A stretch of 8,812 nucleotides of DNA from Planctomycetota bacterium (lineage in GTDB: Bacteria; Planctomycetota; Brocadiia; JAJRTI01): contig JAJRTI010000753.1 of the NCBI GenBank assembly GCA_024278415.1, positions 1 through 8,812 on the forward strand. The letters run 5' to 3'. Below the pieces are notes generated by a model that did no database searches, was not told the DNA's origin, and saw only the letters and a list, made by a program, of their open reading frames with translations. This document shows positions 6,401 to 8,812 of this stretch, piece by piece; the first letter of the stretch is position 1, and every line of letters starts with the position of its first letter. Position numbers and translations under genes: made by a program.

Positions 6401-7953
6401 CGGACAAGGCGTTGAACATCGTCGAACAGTCTCAAGTGCGCAAGATGGAGCCCGGGGACCGCGTCTGCTTCCAGAACCTCTTCTACGCGACGACTGGCGA
6501 ACAGGCCAAGTCCTTCGAGCTGGCGAGAATCAGCGATCGCGCGGCGCTCGTGCGCACGAAGTCCGGCGTCGCTCTCGTTGGGTTCGGCGACGCCGTGACG
6601 CTGGGAGGGCTGGCGGTCGCGGCCGACTGCTTCTGGATCGAGCCGAGCCGAGTGATTCTCGTTGGCGGCCGCCGGCTCGACCTCGACGGCCGCCGGCTCG
6701 CGGCCATCCATGGGCACGTGATTGAGACCGAGATCGCGGACGCGGACTCGCGGCGGCGATTGGCGAAGCTGCTCGAAGCGGAATGGCGGCGGCTCTCATC
6801 CCCGCGCGTGTCGCGGGCGGCCGGCGCACCGTGGGCAAAGTTGCCGACGCTGCGCCAGGCCTGGCGCGCGGACGCGCCCGGCTCGCCGCTCGACCTCGTG
6901 GTGCGGAACGCGGCCACGCGGCCCACGTTCATCGTGTCCGACCGCGTCGGCCGCGTCTCGGAAATCGACGCGAACGGTAAGACCGTCGCGAGCTTCGCCA
7001 CCGGCGCGGCAGCGCACACCGTCGACGCGGCAGACCTCGACGGCGACGGCCAAGACGAAGTGCTCGTGGGCTCGGACGACGAGCACATCTACGCGCTGGG
7101 CGGCGATCTGAAGCTGCGATGGAAATACAAAGTCCCGTTCATGCGCAAGGAGCAGCCATGGATGTGGTGGACGCTCTACGCGTCGAAGGTGCGCCGCGTG
7201 GCTGCGGCCGACATCACCGGCGACGGCCGGCCGGAAGTGCTCGCGGGCGTGGGGAACATGCGCTTCCACGTGCTCACCGCGGACGGCAAGCCGCTGTGGC
7301 ATTTCCGCACGGATCACGGCACGCCCACCACGATCCTCGCCGCGGACATCTTCGGCGAAGGCAAGCGCCGGCCCATCGTGGGCATGGGCCTGTCCGCGTC
7401 GAACGGGAACTGCCGCGTGCTCGATGACAAAGGCAAGCTGCTCGCCACGTACTACAACGGCTCCTGGTGCTCCACGCTCAAGGCCATCGCTGTGTGCGAC
7501 CTGAACCGCGACGGCAAGAACACGTTGCTCTGCGGCAACAACCGCGGCAATCTGCGCGCGTACCCGGCCACCGGGCCGAGCCAGCGCGTGCAGCGCGAGC
7601 CGACGTGGATACACAACCTGGCCGGCGCGGTGCGGTCCATCGCGCCGCTGCCAGGGCGGGATGGCGAAGAGGGCATCGCGGTCGTGGGCGGGGACAGCGG
7701 CACGCTCTGCGCGTTCCGCGAGAGCGGCGAGCGCGCCTGGGCCACTCCGCTCAGCAGTGCGATCGTGAAGGCTGGCGCGCTGGGCACGGGCGTATTTGCC
7801 GCGTGCAAGGACGGGAAGGTGTTCGTGCTCGATCGGCAGGGCAACATCAGACGCTGGTTTGACTGCCGCGAGCCGACCGTCGACGCGGCCGCGCTCCCCA
7901 GTGGGGCCGGGCTGGCCATCGCCACCACGCGATCCGTGTGGCTGACCAAGTAG
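3445..7953 (+). CDS. Secreted multidomain heparinase II/III-like polysaccharide lyase with FG-GAP propeller
   Basis: Predicted exported enzyme of 1502 residues. Residues 1-23 form a signal peptide (hydrophobic core LQLIALLLAPGWVLPAA). Residues 24-185 are a jelly-roll carbohydrate-binding-like module (NICPNPGFEE to AWFDDVQVSEF). Residues 195-340 are an alpha/beta module like the N-terminal domain of GH67 alpha-glucuronidases. Residues 345-650 fit the (alpha/alpha) toroid of heparinase II/III-like lyases, with an N455-H456 pair and Y504 and H511 as candidate active-site residues. From residue 653 the heparinase beta-sandwich begins: FRAGWD, then H675 in GGSHSYDDVNTI and H708-N709 in NYHNALTV. 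Residues 833-945 look like a second jelly-roll inserted in that sandwich, which resumes to about residue 1110. Residues 1150-1502 are roughly seven FG-GAP/PQQ-like blades with DLDGDGQDE (1197), DITGDGRPE (1256), DIFGEG (1301) and DLNRDG (1352). Beta-elimination of a uronic-acid polysaccharide is inferred from the family; the substrate is unknown. No anchor or sorting signal is visible at the C-terminus. Confidence 0.8.
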   Translation: MTTRLQLIALLLAPGWVLPAATSQNICPNPGFEEASKANLPLHWEGSPKYTAWSDESPHSGKRCAKVFSEGGPTVGWTSAPIPVRGGDWQLSFKAWAKTEKVAGANGAYMVLYTLGADQKRNGQTCAIPIGGAGNEVHTSGWTRYDACSGALPANVKFVRVNLRLYHAAGTAWFDDVQVSEFKLRPITRPRPIRRQIDVVIDGKPACAIVPSRDGRDLARAIQARIREATGTTVPIVDAASLDLEREPRDLILLGNLATSPAVEYMYIRYYTYEDRYFPGAGGHVLRPLYDPLGSGRNFMVVGASDAAGLKAGVDALMGEIAKYAQPGGLVLKTELAVKTGAGYRGIAAFPWRTSPPTREMGPAASYLKSGDKKFAQAYRDYVLKKWLVPDDRLITSSTHLFWRSMSCSWDVMDSCGVFSDAERLALTNQLLKIMRSNQGRGYGGNARGLRSRENHAIRAARGFYFGWRHFRKYYRANLGPELDDWRNHMRGFWESPFASSRSYEDSLSQHAFAGSLGHTLHTAFCQPEWAREFLHSGRMRRMGERCIAVCNNMGRVVNQGDTSAGDYPAEVFAMLAYYYRDGRYAFMLRKRGGAGSSTDEPYQGYDIGVEPIEPVDHVGVHVVPADAYYYKYGLYTHLETRPPIERCFDKLTFRAGWDAADDYLMIDGVAGGSHSYDDVNTIGEYSANGRKWLCQPDKFNGPTMNYHNALTVARDGFGMDGVPPCAELVDAAQGRAFGYTATRLSHYNGIDWTRRIFWLRNQCFFVVDEAKASEAGDYSLVLRWRGLGKPQFKPGCYAAAQDDKPKATVHFAAGTLLNAITKDTGKVCKVLAGYDAMFYRSDRVGDFVECTLNVRRPGAYEARVSTLDYTGRGIVQVTFDGKPLGEPVDVFRAGEPRRRVTTLGRLKIDKAGKYVVRFEVVGKNPRSTNYNFAIGSFELHDAKQLRQQQARRENRFFLKFPKDVAATFEVDREVLGPAVLWAPHADKALNIVEQSQVRKMEPGDRVCFQNLFYATTGEQAKSFELARISDRAALVRTKSGVALVGFGDAVTLGGLAVAADCFWIEPSRVILVGGRRLDLDGRRLAAIHGHVIETEIADADSRRRLAKLLEAEWRRLSSPRVSRAAGAPWAKLPTLRQAWRADAPGSPLDLVVRNAATRPTFIVSDRVGRVSEIDANGKTVASFATGAAAHTVDAADLDGDGQDEVLVGSDDEHIYALGGDLKLRWKYKVPFMRKEQPWMWWTLYASKVRRVAAADITGDGRPEVLAGVGNMRFHVLTADGKPLWHFRTDHGTPTTILAADIFGEGKRRPIVGMGLSASNGNCRVLDDKGKLLATYYNGSWCSTLKAIAVCDLNRDGKNTLLCGNNRGNLRAYPATGPSQRVQREPTWIHNLAGAVRSIAPLPGRDGEEGIAVVGGDSGTLCAFRESGERAWATPLSSAIVKAGALGTGVFAACKDGKVFVLDRQGNIRRWFDCREPTVDAAALPSGAGLAIATTRSVWLTK

Positions 7954-8238
7954 CGCCCCGGCTCACGGCCGCGAGCGGCTGCTTCGAACTCAAGCTACCG
8001 CTCCAACGCCAGCCGCCCTGCGTTGCACACCTACCAGATTGGGCCCTCCGCACCGGCTCTGGCGGCTACAGGAGCGCGGCGGTAGAAACTCGCTCTGAAA
8101 AAGCTGCGCGTTGCGCGTGCACTTTCCCCCGGCTCGTGCGCAAGTGCCAAGGAAGACGTGGTTTCGGATGTGGAGCGCCGCGGCCATGAGTTGCTGACCT
8201 TTGCGCGTCGCGCGGGCACTTCTCAAAGGTGACCTTAG
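7954..8238. other. Gene-free stretch after the lyase
   Basis: I see no protein or RNA gene. A 7-bp pair, ACCTTTG (8197-8203) and CAAAGGT (8224-8230), could form a stem enclosing a CG-rich loop just before the large hairpin. No T-rich intrinsic terminator follows the lyase stop codon. Part of this stretch (about 8099-8126) resembles 661-688. Confidence 0.5.
8099..8126. repeat. Degenerate repeat copy (partner at 661-688)
   Basis: AAGCTGCGCGTTGCGCGTGC (from 8101) and the bases after it match 661-688 at roughly four out of five positions in direct orientation, both in non-coding DNA. Confidence 0.3.
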
Positions 8239-8312
8239 CCCACGGATGGCAGGGCGGACCCACGGATCAGAACAGAAAAATACATCCGTGGGTCCGCCTT
8301 GCCATCCGTGGG
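8239..8312. repeat. Hairpin with 29-bp stem and 16-nt A-rich loop
   Basis: The left arm (8239-8267) and right arm (8284-8312) are complementary at 28 of 29 positions, separated by CAGAACAGAAAAATAC. Each arm carries the 9-mer CCCACGGAT (or its complement) at both its ends, so the element is built from four copies of one 9-mer in alternating orientation. It lies between the convergent lyase gene and PIN-domain remnant. It could limit read-through from both sides, although there is no T-tract, or be a mobile or dispersed palindromic repeat. Confidence 0.9.
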
Positions 8313-8322
8313 ACGCTGAATT

Positions 8323-8342
8323 TGGTTGCGGCCGAAAGCCGC
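8323..8342. repeat. Small GC hairpin
   Basis: GCGGC-CGAAA-GCCGC forms a 5-bp stem about 20 nt past the stop codon of the minus-strand PIN remnant. It resembles the other GAA-loop hairpins. A role in transcript 3' end formation is possible but unsupported by a T-tract. Confidence 0.5.
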
Positions 8343-8359
8343 GATAGGAGCATTGCCAA

Positions 8360-8698
8360 CTATTCAAGCCAGCTCGCGATGGGAAGCCCCGATATCCGCT
8401 CAAAATGCGCGGTATTGTTGGTAACTACCGTGAGCCCGTGGGCAAGAGCTACGGATGCTATGAGCAGATCAATGTCACCTATGATCCTGCCGCGCCCGCG
8501 CAAATCAGCCTTCAATCTGCCGAATTCCTCTGCGGCGCGGCCGTCAATCGGCAGCACTTGCGGCGCAGGTGGCGCCAGAAACGCACGTATTCGTTGCAGG
8601 TTCCTCTGCGGCTGGCTCGAGTTGTAGGCGCCAAAACAAAGTTCCGCTTCTGTCAGAATACAGATCGAGAGGTTTTGTAACACTTCAGCCGATTGCAA
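8360..8698 (-). pseudogene. PIN-domain (VapC-like) toxin remnant, N-terminus missing
   Basis: The 112-codon frame matches the C-terminal four fifths of VapC/FitB-type PIN-domain ribonucleases, the toxins of VapBC toxin-antitoxin pairs that cleave RNA using a metal-binding acidic quartet. Visible are TEAEL with E17 and E19, FGAYNSSQPQRNL, RAFLAPPAP, IGDIDLLIASVALAHG with D77, and VVTNNTAHFERISGL (N94-N95). Full-length members are about 130-140 residues and begin with a beta strand carrying the first catalytic Asp (LLDTN). Here the frame runs back only to a stop at 8731-8729 and starts formally at a TTG (8698). No LLDTN-like sequence occurs in any minus-strand frame to the window end, and no VapB antitoxin is visible. 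Hairpin repeats lie immediately upstream. It is probably inactive debris of a VapBC module, unless the missing part lies beyond the window as a split gene. Confidence 0.75.
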
Positions 8699-8735
8699 CA
8701 GCCGTTGGCCCCATGAACGTGCGCGAGTTCAATGG

Positions 8736-8763
8736 ACAGCGTTTCCGCTTGACGCAACGCTGT
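8736..8763. repeat. Inverted repeat upstream of the PIN remnant
   Basis: ACAGCGTT (8736-8743) pairs perfectly with AACGCTGT (8756-8763) across a 12-nt loop. It occupies the position where the missing N-terminal coding part of the toxin would be expected. Confidence 0.7.
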
Positions 8764-8765
8764 TT

Positions 8766-8784
8766 GGAAGCCCAACGGGCTTCC
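8766..8784. repeat. Hairpin with three-base loop near the window end
   Basis: GGAAGCCC-AAC-GGGCTTCC: a perfect 8-bp stem, 2 nt from the preceding inverted repeat and followed at 8792-8802 by AGCCCAGGGTT, the inverted partner of part of the 2662-2692 repeat. Together they suggest the start of another dispersed-repeat block that continues past the window. Confidence 0.8.
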
Positions 8785-8812
8785 GGCTTCTAGCCCAGGG
8801 TTGCGGCCGCAG

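Noticed and set aside
3400..6717. 1105-codon open frame on the minus strand opposite the lyase
   Set aside because: Its composition (Arg, Ala, Val, His, Glu, Leu) is typical of the antisense of a high-GC gene; it has no domain, signal or Shine-Dalgarno, while the plus strand shows clear domains throughout.
7990..8403. 137-codon minus-strand frame before the PIN remnant
   Set aside because: It reads through the 29-bp-stem hairpin and shows no family sequence; it overlaps the PIN frame, which is clearly recognisable.

Overview
This 8.8 kb window looks like chromosomal DNA of a high-GC, Gram-negative environmental bacterium, probably of the Planctomycetota / Lentisphaerota / Kiritimatiellota (PVC) type or a neighbouring deep lineage. 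That placement is inferred from three things: a very large secreted carbohydrate-active protein with a 'NPGFEE' jelly-roll start and an FG-GAP propeller end, a pseudopilin-like fragment ending in an H-x9-NG motif, and long intergenic stretches packed with GAA-loop hairpins. No rRNA, tRNA or other phylogenetic marker is present to confirm it.

Layout. Positions 1-250 hold no convincing gene. On the minus strand, 282-626 encodes a 114-residue protein resembling the C-terminal part of a type II secretion / type IV pilus-like pseudopilin but lacking its N-terminal helix. Upstream of it on the same strand, 838-2232 encodes a 464-residue exported protein of unknown function. Positions 2233-3444 are non-coding. 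They contain two covarying 20-bp hairpins, a 348-bp segment bounded by 20-bp inverted repeats, a 235-bp segment bounded by about 28-bp imperfect inverted repeats, and a 94-bp dispersed-repeat-like element. The plus strand then carries the main gene, 3445-7953, a 1502-residue secreted multidomain protein. It reads as a jelly-roll module, an alpha/beta GH67N-like module, a heparinase II/III-like (alpha/alpha) toroid with beta-sandwich (a predicted polysaccharide lyase), an apparently inserted second jelly-roll, and a roughly seven-bladed FG-GAP/PQQ-type propeller. Positions 7954-8359 are non-coding and include a near-perfect 29-bp-stem hairpin. The window ends with a minus-strand PIN-domain (VapC-like) toxin remnant that has lost its first catalytic Asp and is abutted upstream by more hairpin repeats.

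How it fits together. The lyase is a stand-alone unit with its own Shine-Dalgarno site; no sulfatase, transporter or regulator is beside it. A role in extracellular or periplasmic breakdown of an acidic (uronic-acid-containing) polysaccharide is a family-level inference. The two minus-strand genes are 211 nt apart with a large inverted repeat between them, so they are probably not tightly coupled. Repeats occupy essentially every intergenic gap, and two 25-bp identical direct copies flank the 464-residue gene. The most notable items are the lyase architecture and the dense collection of structured, possibly mobile, non-coding elements. I found no CRISPR array, complete transposase, integrase or recognised defence operon.
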